A stretch of 64,000 bases of DNA. It comes from JBBIOU01 sp037443205. Lineage in GTDB: Bacteria; Bacteroidota; Bacteroidia; Flavobacteriales_D; UBA2798. Shown piece after piece: positions 1-9,192 of this stretch (position 1 is its first letter; every line of letters begins with the position of its first letter). The position numbers and the translations under genes are program-made. The stretch lies in NCBI GenBank assembly GCA_037443205.1, contig JBBIOU010000004.1:68075-132074 (forward strand), written 5' to 3'. The notes under the pieces were generated by a model. It had not been told where the DNA came from and did no database searches. It saw nothing but the letters and a program-made list of their open reading frames with translations.

Positions 1-446
1 AGTTGTTGTTGTATATAACTTATATAGGTATTTTGCTCCCTGATTTGTATAGGTTCTCCAACACAAATGATTGGTTTTAATTGGTTTTGTAAACAAGCTT
101 GTGATTTTTTTAAAACCCACTCGTTACTCTCGCCAAAAATATTTCTTCTTTCAGAATGACCTATAATGCAAAATTCTGCTCCGCAACTTTTTATCATCTC
201 GGCAGACAATTCACCGGTATAAGGCCCTTTATTTTCGAAATAGCAATTTTGTGCACCAATAGATATTTTGTTTGTTTTTTTGGATTCGGCAAAATGCTTG
301 ATGTACAAAGATGGCACACAAAGTACAACTTCTGCCGGGCAATGAGTCAGTTTATCAAGCGATGTTTGTATATCATTAAACAATGCAGATGCCTGTACAG
401 CTGTACAGTTCATTTTCCAATTAGCGGCAATTATTTTTTTTCTCAT
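1..446 (-). CDS. tpiA: Triosephosphate isomerase, N-terminal part (runs off the window)
   Basis: Glycolytic enzyme interconverting dihydroxyacetone phosphate and glyceraldehyde 3-phosphate in the cytoplasm. The reverse strand from ATG at 446 reads MRKKIIAANWKMNCTAVQ, the family start with the substrate-binding Lys of NWKMN, and later CIIGHSERR, which holds the electrophilic catalytic His. About 148 codons are visible. The catalytic Glu and the C-terminal half lie beyond base 1, so the gene is partial only because of the window edge. No frameshift is seen. It is divergent from metG. In many Bacteroidota tpiA sits near folP and a DoxX-like gene (recalled, not searched); here those are about 20 kb away. 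Identification is secure from the two motifs. Confidence 0.95.
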   Translation of the reverse strand, partial: MRKKIIAANWKMNCTAVQASALFNDIQTSLDKLTHCPAEVVLCVPSLYIKHFAESKKTNKISIGAQNCYFENKGPYTGELSAEMIKSCGAEFCIIGHSERRNIFGESNEWVLKKSQACLQNQLKPIICVGEPIQIREQNTYISYIQQQ

Positions 447-503
447 CTATGGTTGCAAAGCTAATATTTTTGTTTGATACGGTATTTGTATGCTGCTACA
501 AAG

Positions 504-530
504 TTTGACACTATATTTTTGCTAATTTTG
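504..530 (+). promoter_or_regulatory. Candidate Bacteroidota promoter for metG
   Basis: TAATTTTG at 523-530 fits the Bacteroidota -7 consensus TAnnTTTG and ends 8 bases before the metG ATG. A TTTG at 504-507 could be the -33 element, but the 15-base spacing is shorter than usual. Pattern match only. Confidence 0.35.
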
Positions 531-538
531 CCCGCAAC

Positions 539-2563
539 ATGAATAAAACCGAAAAATATTTAATAACTGCAGCCTTACCCTATGCCAATGGACCATTACA
601 TATTGGCCATATTGCAGGATGTTATCTGCCCGCAGATATTTATGTGCGTTATTTGCGCCTGCATAATCATGATGTGAAATTTATTTGCGGCTCGGATGAA
701 CATGGTGTGCCAATCACCATTAAAGCAAAAAATGAAAACATCAGCCCGCAACAAGTGGTTGATAAGTACCATGCCATGATGCGCGATGCATTTATAGAGT
801 TTGGCATATCATTCGATATATATTCGCGCACATCATCACCCATTCATCATCAAACAGCAGCCGATTTTTTTAAGGTGATATATGATAAAAATATCTTCAT
901 CGAAGAAATTACCGAACAATATTATGATGAAAAAGCACAACAATTTTTGGCTGACAGATACATCACCGGCACTTGCCCTAAATGTGGTAATACCTCTGCT
1001 TATGGCGACCAGTGCGAAAAATGCGGTACTTCACTTAACCCTACAGATTTAATTAACCCAAAATCTGCATTAAGCGGTGAAACACCCGTACTTAAAAAAA
1101 CAAAAAACTGGTTTTTGCCTTTAGATAAAATTCAACCGCAATTAGAAAAATTTATAGAACAACATAAAGACGACTGGAAAACCAATGTTTACGGTCAATG
1201 TAAATCGTGGTTAAATGCAGGTTTGCAACCACGAGCCATGACACGCGATTTGGATTGGGGAGTTAAAGTTCCGGTTGAAGGTGCAGAAGGCAAAGTGCTG
1301 TATGTTTGGTTTGATGCACCTATCGGTTACATATCAGCAACCAAAGAGTTATTACCCGATACATGGCAAGATTACTGGCAAAATAAAAATACTAAACTGG
1401 TTCATTTTATTGGTAAAGACAATATTGTTTTTCATTGTATAATTTTTCCGGCTATGCTAATGAGTCATGGAAATTTTATTTTACCTGATAATGTTCCTGC
1501 CAACGAATTTTTAAATCTGGAAGGTGATAAAATTTCTACTTCGCGTAACTGGGCAGTTTGGTTACACGAATATTTGCAGGATTTTAAAAACAAACAAGAT
1601 GAACTGAGATATGTACTTACCTCTATTGCCCCCGAAACGGCTGATAGCGAATTTACCTGGAAAGATTTTCAGACACGGGTAAACAATGAGCTGGTGGCAG
1701 TATTGGGTAATTTTGTAAATCGTGTTATGGTGTTGATGCATAAATATTTTGAGGGTAAAATACAGGGTAACGGAAAAATAGATATTGCAAACAAAGATGT
1801 TTACCAGGCTATAGATAAATGCTATAACTCACTGCAAAAAAATATAGAAAGTTATAAGTTCAGACAAGGACTGTTTGAAGTGATGGATTTAGCTCGTTTT
1901 GGCAACAAATATTTAACCGATGCCGAACCCTGGAAAACCATCAAAACAGAACCCGAGAACTCCAGCGAAGTACTACACGATTGCTTATTATTGATAGCTC
2001 ATTTAAGCTGTTGTTTGCAACCCTTTTTACCTCATACTTCTCAAAAAATATTTGCACAATTAAATTTAAAATCAAAATTTTTATGGCATGAGGAAATAGT
2101 TTTTTCTGCAGGGCATCAACTGCAGAAACCTGAATTACTATTTGCTAAAATTGAAGATGATATTATACAACAACAAATTGATAAATTATTTGCCGGTAAA
2201 AATAATACTGCTATGAACTTACAACCACAAAAAGAAACCTGTACTTATGATGATTTTACCAAACTTGATATAAGAGTTGGCGAAATAATTGCTGCCGAAA
2301 AAGTATTAAATGCAGATAAACTGTTAGCGCTAATTATTGATACGGGAATAGACAGAAGACAAGTTGTATCGGGCATAGCAGAGCATTATAAACCCGATGA
2401 AATTATTGGGCAAAAAGTTTGTATCCTGGCTAATTTAGCGCCACGTAAAATCAGAGGCATAGAGTCGCACGGTATGATTTTGATGGCCGAAGATAATACC
2501 GGTAAATTGTGTTTTGTAATGCCGCAAGAGGATGATTTTTTTAACGGCAGTATTGTCAGATAA
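539..2563 (+). CDS. metG: Methionyl-tRNA synthetase with C-terminal tRNA-binding domain
   Basis: Charges tRNA-Met with methionine in the cytoplasm. The 674-residue protein shows the class I signature PLHIGHIAG near residues 19-27, a zinc knuckle of CPKCG and CEKCG around residues 146-162, and the KMSKS-loop equivalent GDKISTSRNW near 329-338. Residues from about 565 to the end (LDIRVGEIIAAEKV ... LAPRKIRGIESHGMIL) form the EMAPII/Trbp111-type tRNA-binding domain that allows dimerisation. Length and domain order are those of full-length MetRS, and ATG at 539 leads directly into MNKTEKYLITAALPYANG. It is divergent from tpiA, stands alone, and converges on ctaA. Confidence 0.97.
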   Translation: MNKTEKYLITAALPYANGPLHIGHIAGCYLPADIYVRYLRLHNHDVKFICGSDEHGVPITIKAKNENISPQQVVDKYHAMMRDAFIEFGISFDIYSRTSSPIHHQTAADFFKVIYDKNIFIEEITEQYYDEKAQQFLADRYITGTCPKCGNTSAYGDQCEKCGTSLNPTDLINPKSALSGETPVLKKTKNWFLPLDKIQPQLEKFIEQHKDDWKTNVYGQCKSWLNAGLQPRAMTRDLDWGVKVPVEGAEGKVLYVWFDAPIGYISATKELLPDTWQDYWQNKNTKLVHFIGKDNIVFHCIIFPAMLMSHGNFILPDNVPANEFLNLEGDKISTSRNWAVWLHEYLQDFKNKQDELRYVLTSIAPETADSEFTWKDFQTRVNNELVAVLGNFVNRVMVLMHKYFEGKIQGNGKIDIANKDVYQAIDKCYNSLQKNIESYKFRQGLFEVMDLARFGNKYLTDAEPWKTIKTEPENSSEVLHDCLLLIAHLSCCLQPFLPHTSQKIFAQLNLKSKFLWHEEIVFSAGHQLQKPELLFAKIEDDIIQQQIDKLFAGKNNTAMNLQPQKETCTYDDFTKLDIRVGEIIAAEKVLNADKLLALIIDTGIDRRQVVSGIAEHYKPDEIIGQKVCILANLAPRKIRGIESHGMILMAEDNTGKLCFVMPQEDDFFNGSIVR

Positions 2564-2596
2564 AATTATACTAACCCATAGTACGGGGATTTTGGT

Positions 2597-3619
2597 TTAA
2601 TTTAGTACCCTTCGAGATCTGCGTGCCCTGAATAATATGTAAAACTCTATTGCCAGCATACTTGCCGAAAGAACAAGATGTACCGGCTGTAAATATTTAG
2701 GCATACCCAGATAGGTTAAAATTATTCCGCTCAGAATTTCTAATATTACAATCAACAATAATAAATTGATAATATTTATTCCTAAGCAATATTTCCAATT
2801 ACGATAAAATAAATAACTAATAAGGGTTAATACAATTAAAGAAAATGAGCGATGAATATAAAATACCCAATCAAAATGTTTAACCCATTCATGTCTTAGT
2901 GCATCGCCCAACTGCAGAGCAATTTCATCAACTTGCTGGCGAACCTGAGTGCCCAAAATAATTTGTATAAAACTTACAGCTATTAATAAACGCAAGAGCC
3001 AGATAAAAATTAAACTGACATCAAAACGATATTTAGGTTTTGTGGCAAGATGTAAAACATATACCTGTATGGCAACAATAATTAATGCGATTCCCATGTG
3101 AATGCTGATTATCCATGGCAACAGATTAGTAGCTACAACAATAGAACCAAACCAGGCAGTAAATAAAATAAGTATCAGATTAATAAAACTGTAAATAAAA
3201 ATACGCTTGTCATATTTCAATAGAAAGATTGATAAAATCACCATCAGTAAAATTAAATTACCGGCTAAGAAACCCAGTAAACGATTAATATACTCCGTCC
3301 ACGTTTTATTTGCATTAAAATCTTGTTCTATCAAAAGAGATTTATCATTTATCAAGGCTTGAGCTTCGTTGGTAAAACCAATGGCATCTAATAATTTACT
3401 GAAATCAATTATTTTTTTTTCACGTTTAGCAGAGTAAATTTCTTTGTAATTGTGGGGTAATTCATTTTTATCGGTGGGTGGTATCCACTTACCGAAACAT
3501 TTAGGCCAATCGGGGCAGCCCATACCCGAACCGGTCATACGCACAATGCTTCCGGCAAGTATTACCAATAATAACACAACCAATGTTATTTTACATATGC
3601 TAATAAATAGCTTAAGCAT
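2597..3619 (-). CDS. ctaA: Heme A synthase, COX15/CtaA family
   Basis: Integral membrane enzyme converting heme O to heme A for aa3-type cytochrome oxidase. Near the N-terminus it shows the family signature VRMTGSGMGCPDWPKCFGKW (about residues 26-45). About eight hydrophobic segments follow, with histidines in the helices (LPWIISIHMG, FDWVFYIHRSFS) that fit heme ligands. At 340 residues it is normal for the family. An extra hydrophilic loop of roughly 60 residues lies between the signature and the second membrane segment, a form I recall from Bacteroidota COX15 proteins. The gene is transcribed alone towards metG. A heme-copper oxidase is implied elsewhere in the genome. Confidence 0.93.
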   Translation of the reverse strand: MLKLFISICKITLVVLLLVILAGSIVRMTGSGMGCPDWPKCFGKWIPPTDKNELPHNYKEIYSAKREKKIIDFSKLLDAIGFTNEAQALINDKSLLIEQDFNANKTWTEYINRLLGFLAGNLILLMVILSIFLLKYDKRIFIYSFINLILILFTAWFGSIVVATNLLPWIISIHMGIALIIVAIQVYVLHLATKPKYRFDVSLIFIWLLRLLIAVSFIQIILGTQVRQQVDEIALQLGDALRHEWVKHFDWVFYIHRSFSLIVLTLISYLFYRNWKYCLGINIINLLLLIVILEILSGIILTYLGMPKYLQPVHLVLSASMLAIEFYILFRARRSRRVLN

Positions 3620-3756
3620 TTTTATAAATCATATATATTGGTGTAAATATATTTGCAAATCATCAGGTGATATTGTAATTTCATAAATTATTTGCACATA
3701 AATATGTGCATTTGTCGTTACAGACTTATTGAAAAAACAGTAAAATATTGAAATTT

Positions 3757-4401
3757 ATGAAGTTAATAAAAATTATTCTGATACTTAATTTGCTGACACC
3801 ATTTGTAATCAACGCCCAAAAAAATGAAACCCCGGGCGGAACATTACAATTAGGCATGCGCAGTACCGGAAGTTTTTTTGGCAGCAACGGATATGCAGGC
3901 ATGGGATTTGGCGGACAATTCAGATTAATGCTGGCTAAACGCCTCAACAGCGAGTGGTTTGCCGATTATATCAATACAAATCTGGGAGGGCTGGGTAAAC
4001 GCAATGACGGCCACATTGGTTGGAGTGTAATGTTTTATCCTTTTAATACAGCAGAAAAAAATTTTCATCCCTATTTGCTTGCAGGCCATTGTTTTGATTA
4101 TACCAAAGTAACACCCTTTAATACTCCTTACGAAATAAGAACTTCAGAATCGCGCAGCCGATGGAGTTCTGCCGCACAAGCAGGTATAGGTACGCATCTG
4201 CAATTAAACAAACGAACAGATATTTCCATCGCTGCACAATTCATGATACATCTGGGTAATGACATTCATACACATGTACATGAACACAACGGCATAAAAG
4301 AATTACACATTGACGACCATGTGCATGGGAATAATCTTACTTTAGAAGGACATTTACTTTTTACAATAAGTTGCAACGTAAAAATAGCTGATTTATGGTG
4401 A
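3757..4401 (+). CDS. Predicted outer-membrane beta-barrel protein with His-rich segment
   Basis: Not recognised as a named family. A signal peptide (MKLIKIILILNLLTPFVINAQ) is followed by alternating hydrophobic/polar strands rich in Gly and aromatics, typical of small outer-membrane barrels (GTLQLGMRSTGSF, GFGGQFRLML, HPYLLAGHCF). Near the C-terminus is a cluster with about seven histidines in 24 residues (around IHTHVHEHNG and IDDHVHG), suggesting metal binding; that is inference. ATG at 3757 is preferred over an upstream TTG at 3748. Its stop overlaps the start of the next barrel gene (ATGGTGA), so the two are probably translationally coupled. No function is assigned. Confidence 0.7.
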   Translation: MKLIKIILILNLLTPFVINAQKNETPGGTLQLGMRSTGSFFGSNGYAGMGFGGQFRLMLAKRLNSEWFADYINTNLGGLGKRNDGHIGWSVMFYPFNTAEKNFHPYLLAGHCFDYTKVTPFNTPYEIRTSESRSRWSSAAQAGIGTHLQLNKRTDISIAAQFMIHLGNDIHTHVHEHNGIKELHIDDHVHGNNLTLEGHLLFTISCNVKIADLW

Positions 4402-4976
4402 GAATCGTTTTTTTTACCTGCTGTTTGTTCATCAGTTTGCAGGCATATACACAAGATAATAAGCAGTTTGTTCATCAGGGATTAATTCGTTTCATGGGAA
4501 CATTAAGCTATGGAAAATTATTTTCGCATAATACAAACAACATTTTTTTACATGGCGACATAGAATATTATTCAAGTGATAATTTTAGTTTTCGCAGTGA
4601 TGGTTATATTTTCCTTAATTCATTTAACGGACTAAAACCCATGGTAGTGCATCATTCAATTTTTTCGGGTATAAACTATCATTTTAAAACAAATTCGCAC
4701 ATTGACCCTTATGTGGGATTTCAGCCCGGAATTAATTTAGGCAAACAAACTGAGCCTGAATTTTTTCAGCATATACCCTTGCCTGATAGAGAACCCATGC
4801 AAAACACGGCAAGCCCTCTTATTTCTGTTTTAGCCGGAATCAACTACTACGGAACCAAGTTTTTTCATTTAACGCTTAATGCCCGATATATTTATGGACA
4901 GTTTACAGATAACTACCATGCCTTTTCTTTAAGCGAGCTCAGAATTTCTTTTGGTTTAGGATTTAATTTTAATTGA
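4395..4976 (+). CDS. Predicted outer-membrane beta-barrel protein
   Basis: Unrecognised 193-residue secreted protein. It has a short signal peptide (MVRIVFFTCCLFISLQAYTQ) and then amphipathic strand-like stretches such as IFLHGDIEYYSSDNFSFRSD and HPYVGFQPGINL-like segments, ending FGLGFNFN. The terminal phenylalanine/asparagine strand is what outer-membrane barrels show for BAM recognition. It overlaps the preceding barrel gene by 7 bases, so the pair is likely one transcript. It lacks the His-rich loop of its two neighbours. Role unknown; a porin-like or assembly partner role is possible. Confidence 0.65.
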   Translation: MVRIVFFTCCLFISLQAYTQDNKQFVHQGLIRFMGTLSYGKLFSHNTNNIFLHGDIEYYSSDNFSFRSDGYIFLNSFNGLKPMVVHHSIFSGINYHFKTNSHIDPYVGFQPGINLGKQTEPEFFQHIPLPDREPMQNTASPLISVLAGINYYGTKFFHLTLNARYIYGQFTDNYHAFSLSELRISFGLGFNFN

Positions 4977-5182
4977 ATTAAAGGATATATACCTTATATA
5001 AACCAACCGTATAAATAAATCTTTATATTTATCAATCAACGTAAGCTTAATACTAAACATCTTAAGGGTTGTTAAATTTTCATAACTGCTAAATTCTTAA
5101 TTATTTAGGCATTAAATTTGTTAATGATATGTTAATAAATTTAAGGATGGTGTTGCAAGGATAACTCTAAAAATATTAGCTT

Positions 5183-6070
5183 ATGAAAAGAATCTTTATC
5201 CACTTCATTGCATTAATAGCTATTTTAAGCTCGCAAAATGTCAGTTCTCAATTTTGTTCTGTATGCGATTCAAACCTGTTTAAAACCAAACCCATTCTGG
5301 AAATACCAATCTTTTTTTTGCCTATGAATGTGTTGTCGTTTGATATACCCAATAGAAAAGTGATGCCTCACATGGGTAATAATATTTCTATCGGAGGTTC
5401 GTATGTAGCGTTTCCATTTAAAAATTTACCGGTAGGTATAGAGTTAAGAGGTTCATTAGGCGGCTATGCATGGGGCAAAGAAAATATGCAATTTACTTTT
5501 GATAGCACCAATATTACCGAATTGGAGGTCCAATATAAAAGCAACATGAATAAAGCTATGTTGGGATTAAAATTTGTTGATGTAGAATCGGGAAGTATTA
5601 TAAAACCTTATGCTTCGGTATTTGCCGGTTATGCATTTATGCGTTCAAGAATTTATATACCTGATCCGCAGGATGAAACCGATTGCGAACCTTTAGAAAA
5701 TAAATTGGTGCATAAGTTTAATGGTTTTGTTTATGGTGCAGAAGCAGGCATTGAGTTTAATTTAAATAAAAAATTACGAAAAAATCCACAATACAAAGGA
5801 GCCGGTATATTTTTATATACTTCGGTTGGTTTGCTCAGAAGCCATGGTAATTTAGAATATATAAATGTAAAACACCGTGTTGATGAACTTAATGGGCCGC
5901 TTCCTTCTCAACATATACACCACAACCATCCGCAGCAATCAACCGATCAATTTACGGCAACTTTTATCAATTTAAGTTCTAACCAGTATCATACACACAA
6001 AGTAGCCGAATTATACAGAACGCCCATGAATATGTGGAACATTAGTTTGGGTTTAATATTTAGATTATAA
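5183..6070 (+). CDS. Predicted outer-membrane beta-barrel protein with Cys pair and His-rich loop
   Basis: Unrecognised 295-residue exported protein. The signal peptide (MKRIFIHFIALIAILSSQ) is followed by FCSVCDS, a CxxC close to the mature N-terminus. Barrel-like strands follow (NISIGGSYVAFPF, GIELRGSLGGYAW, SVFAGYAFMRS, GFVYGAEAGIEFNL), ending in ISLGLIFRL with the aromatic/hydrophobic terminal strand. A loop near residues 240-255 reads QHIHHNHPQQ, another His cluster. It lies 206 bases after the previous barrel gene, in the same direction, and converges on the polyferredoxin gene with only 5 bases between stops. A metal-related function is suggested by the His and Cys clusters only. Confidence 0.65.
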   Translation: MKRIFIHFIALIAILSSQNVSSQFCSVCDSNLFKTKPILEIPIFFLPMNVLSFDIPNRKVMPHMGNNISIGGSYVAFPFKNLPVGIELRGSLGGYAWGKENMQFTFDSTNITELEVQYKSNMNKAMLGLKFVDVESGSIIKPYASVFAGYAFMRSRIYIPDPQDETDCEPLENKLVHKFNGFVYGAEAGIEFNLNKKLRKNPQYKGAGIFLYTSVGLLRSHGNLEYINVKHRVDELNGPLPSQHIHHNHPQQSTDQFTATFINLSSNQYHTHKVAELYRTPMNMWNISLGLIFRL

Positions 6071-6075
6071 AAAAT

Positions 6076-7650
6076 TCAGAGATTTAATTTTATCCCATCA
6101 TTACCAATAATAATAGGATTGTCGTTGATGCGATTTTTTGCGGGGCCGTTTTCAAGTTTTAATACGCCTCTGGGGCATACAGCCGAGCATACACCACAAC
6201 CCACACACGAAGCCCGAACAATGTTTTGTCCTCTTTGCGCATAAGCACGCACATCAATACCCATTTCACAGTAAGTAGAACAATTCCCGCAGGATATACA
6301 TTGGCCTCCGTTGGTGGTAATTCTAAAGCGCGATTTAAAACGTTGTATAATACCGATATAGGCAGCGAGCGGGCATCCAAATCTACACCATATACGGTTG
6401 CCCATTAACGGATAAAAACCGGTACCCACCACACCCGAAAATACAGCACCAATTGCAAAACCATATATCTGCCTGATGAAGCCGGAGCTGATTCCCATCA
6501 CGTTATCATTTTTTATAAAATATGAAATAAGCACCAATATGGTCATCACTATTGCAAAAAGTAATACGCCATGAATTAGCCATCTTTCTATTTTCCATGC
6601 TTTTAGTTTTTTATCAGATAATTGCCTGTAAGGATCGCCCAGTGTTTCTGCTAAACCACCACAACCGCATACCCAACTGCAGTACCATCGTTTGCCGTAC
6701 AGATAAGTAAATACCGGAACACCAATTAAAAATAAAGCTATTCCCCAGCCTAATAAAAATATGCCTGCTGTGCCTGCCTGTATGTGCTTATCAATGTTGT
6801 AGTCAAAAAAGAATTTATAATCTAGCGGCCACATGTTTTTTAAATCATTAGCCGGTAAATTTAGTCGTGCTAAAATTTCGGGTAATGTAAAAGCAAAACA
6901 CAACTGAAAAAATATTACCGAAAGGGTTCGTATTTGCTGGTATTTATTTCCTCTGTACTTAAGCATCATTCGGATGCCCATTACTGTCATGGCCAGACAA
7001 TACATAAAGCCATACACAAACCATTCGCTTGCTTCGTTTCCGCTCATCAATTTAGAAAGCGGGTCTAACAATACTGCCCAATTGGTAATATATTCGGGAA
7101 ACCAGTATAAAAAAACATAAAATACAATCAACAAGCAACCTACAATTATACCTAACCATCCCCTTGATGTTGCTGCATTGTGGTATATACCATTGTTTTT
7201 TATTCCTTTTGTTTTTCCTTTATATTCAGGAATAATATACAACAACGCACCTAAGCAACTTAATATAAATGAAATAAAAAAAGCAATTATCCGGATAGTA
7301 GAATTATTCACTAAACCATAGCCGGAATGTTTTACCACATAAAATAAGCGCATGTCATACATCACATTATCCCAATTGCCCGACTTTTTAAAATTTTCAT
7401 TTACATGGTTGTAGGCATTTTTAAAATCATTGATAAAAGAAAATTTAGAATCATATTCTTTATTGAGCATGTGTTGCGTAGCCGGAAAGAGATGTTCGTA
7501 GTATGATTTGCCGCTGCCGGTATATTTGTCAGCAAAATTTTTCTTTAAAACATCAACGGTTAATTGATATTTATTACCGGATAAAGTAAAGACAAATATC
7601 AGTAAACTAAATATAAATAGCCAAAGACCCGCTTTTTGTGTGCCTTTCAT
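6076..7650 (-). CDS. Membrane polyferredoxin, NapH/NosR/CcoG-like 4Fe-4S protein
   Basis: Membrane electron-transfer protein. The first ~300 residues hold several transmembrane helices and a soluble loop. Then come two Cys motifs characteristic of the NapH/NosR group (YCSWVCGCGG and WCRFGCPLAAY), and C-terminally two ferredoxin clusters, CISCGNCSTYCEMG and CVGCGVCSAVCPRG, which would bind two [4Fe-4S] centres. At 524 residues it is longer than NapH and close to CcoG in size, but there is no nitrate, nitrous-oxide or cbb3-oxidase gene nearby, so the acceptor is unknown. It starts 3 bases after the stop of the FAD oxidoreductase, so the two probably form an electron-transfer pair feeding electrons from NAD(P)H into the membrane; that is inference. 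Confidence 0.85.
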   Translation of the reverse strand: MKGTQKAGLWLFIFSLLIFVFTLSGNKYQLTVDVLKKNFADKYTGSGKSYYEHLFPATQHMLNKEYDSKFSFINDFKNAYNHVNENFKKSGNWDNVMYDMRLFYVVKHSGYGLVNNSTIRIIAFFISFILSCLGALLYIIPEYKGKTKGIKNNGIYHNAATSRGWLGIIVGCLLIVFYVFLYWFPEYITNWAVLLDPLSKLMSGNEASEWFVYGFMYCLAMTVMGIRMMLKYRGNKYQQIRTLSVIFFQLCFAFTLPEILARLNLPANDLKNMWPLDYKFFFDYNIDKHIQAGTAGIFLLGWGIALFLIGVPVFTYLYGKRWYCSWVCGCGGLAETLGDPYRQLSDKKLKAWKIERWLIHGVLLFAIVMTILVLISYFIKNDNVMGISSGFIRQIYGFAIGAVFSGVVGTGFYPLMGNRIWCRFGCPLAAYIGIIQRFKSRFRITTNGGQCISCGNCSTYCEMGIDVRAYAQRGQNIVRASCVGCGVCSAVCPRGVLKLENGPAKNRINDNPIIIGNDGIKLNL

Positions 7651-7653
7651 TGT

Positions 7654-8973
7654 TTAACTAAAAATTCTGAGTAAATTTTTCTTTTTTAATTTTAAATTTT
7701 TGTTGTGTTTTTTATTATAAATTTCAATGAGTTTGTGTTCATAGTGTGTGTAAAATTCGGGGTCAAAATTTGCATCGCTTAAATGTTCTAATACAAATTC
7801 AACACTTTTGTTTTCGCGAAGCCATTTATCAAATACAGTATGCCGGTATCGTATACCCAGTGATACAATGCCTTCAAATCGTCTATCGGCATGATAATAT
7901 ATGCGAATAGATTTTTTTTCTTTTTGATCGTACCATATCACACTATCGCAATGGTTGTCAATAAAGGTGTTTTTACTGTACACCTGGTATTCGATGTCTA
8001 ATATTTTAGCTGAATTAAAAAAGTTTACCGGCCGGTATGGTGTTCTTTTTTTACAGATGGTATAAGCTACCGATTCTCCATGCATACGTCCCGTGTACCA
8101 GATTTGTTCAACAGACAGGCGTCCGGTCAGGGGAGGGCTAAATTCTGCGCAATCGCCAATGGCATAAACACCGGGAATATTTGTTTCCATGTATTCGTTA
8201 ACCAATATACCTTTATTAATTTTTAATCCGCTGTTCTTTAAAAAATCAATGTTAGGGGTAACACCAATGGTTATACCGGCAAATTCACATGGTATTTCTT
8301 CACCCGAAGAGGTAATAACAGATTTTAATTTGCCGGTGTCATCACCTTTAAACTCTTTTACTTCGCAATTTAATTTTAATGTTACATGATGCTCATCAAT
8401 GTGTTGTTGTATAATTTTTGATTCTTCTTCGGGCAATACATTTTTCCAAAATCTGAATTCTCTTACCAAGAATGTTACTTCAATATTTCTGCTCAACAAC
8501 ATTTCAACCATTTCTATACCGATTAATCCCCCACCCACAACCACAGCTTTTTTTATGCCTTTTGTGTTTTCTTCCATCAGTTGCAAATCTTGCAAACTTA
8601 CCAGTCCTTGAACACCTTTTAAACTTTTTCCCGGCCAATCTAAAAAGTTTGGTTTAGAGCCGGTAGCAATTATCAAGTCATCATAATTTAATGTTTGTTC
8701 GTTGTCTAAGAGTAATTCTTTATTTGTAAAATCAATTTTTGTAACTAAGGCTTTAATTAATTCAATATTATTTTTTTTCCAAAACCAATCTTCATAGGGT
8801 TTCGTATTGACAAAGGGCATGTGGCCCATATAAATATACATAAGCGCAGGGCGCGAAAAAAAATATTCACTCTCTGCCGAGATAACACTAATCTTATAAT
8901 TGCTTAACTTGCGTATATGGCGTGCCGCAGTGATGCCAGATATACCATTACCAATAATTATAATGTGTTTCAT
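7654..8973 (-). CDS. NAD(P)/FAD-dependent pyridine nucleotide-disulfide-type oxidoreductase
   Basis: Flavoprotein oxidoreductase related to nitrite-reductase-type and rubredoxin/ferredoxin reductases. It shows an N-terminal FAD-binding dinucleotide fold (IIIGNGISGITAARHIRK), a central NAD(P)H fold (AVVVGGGLIGIEMVEMLL) and the C-terminal FAD motif GVYAIGDCAEF. Length (439 residues from ATG at 8973) is normal for the group. A TTG twelve bases further upstream could also start it, but ATG followed directly by KHIIIIGNG is more plausible. No redox-active CxxC of the glutathione-reductase type is visible. Downstream, 3 bases away, is the polyferredoxin gene, the likely electron acceptor. Confidence 0.88.
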   Translation of the reverse strand: MKHIIIIGNGISGITAARHIRKLSNYKISVISAESEYFFSRPALMYIYMGHMPFVNTKPYEDWFWKKNNIELIKALVTKIDFTNKELLLDNEQTLNYDDLIIATGSKPNFLDWPGKSLKGVQGLVSLQDLQLMEENTKGIKKAVVVGGGLIGIEMVEMLLSRNIEVTFLVREFRFWKNVLPEEESKIIQQHIDEHHVTLKLNCEVKEFKGDDTGKLKSVITSSGEEIPCEFAGITIGVTPNIDFLKNSGLKINKGILVNEYMETNIPGVYAIGDCAEFSPPLTGRLSVEQIWYTGRMHGESVAYTICKKRTPYRPVNFFNSAKILDIEYQVYSKNTFIDNHCDSVIWYDQKEKKSIRIYYHADRRFEGIVSLGIRYRHTVFDKWLRENKSVEFVLEHLSDANFDPEFYTHYEHKLIEIYNKKHNKNLKLKKKNLLRIFS

Positions 8974-9192
8974 TTTAGTTGCCAAATTAAGGAAAATAAA
9001 TAATTATTACTGTATTGTGAATAAATACTTATTTTGTTAAAAATATATGAACGACTGTTTATAAACAAAAAAAGCATTTTTGTCATAAATTTGGGTTAAT
9101 AATCATTAATTAGCTTTAATAATAAACATCTGCTGTAACTTGTAATTGTTGTTTACGTTTCTAATATTTAAAGCAAACAATTTTTTGCCCGG

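Noticed and set aside
156..464. Plus-strand ORF opposite tpiA
   Set aside because: Shadow of the tpiA frame, which carries clear TIM motifs on the minus strand.
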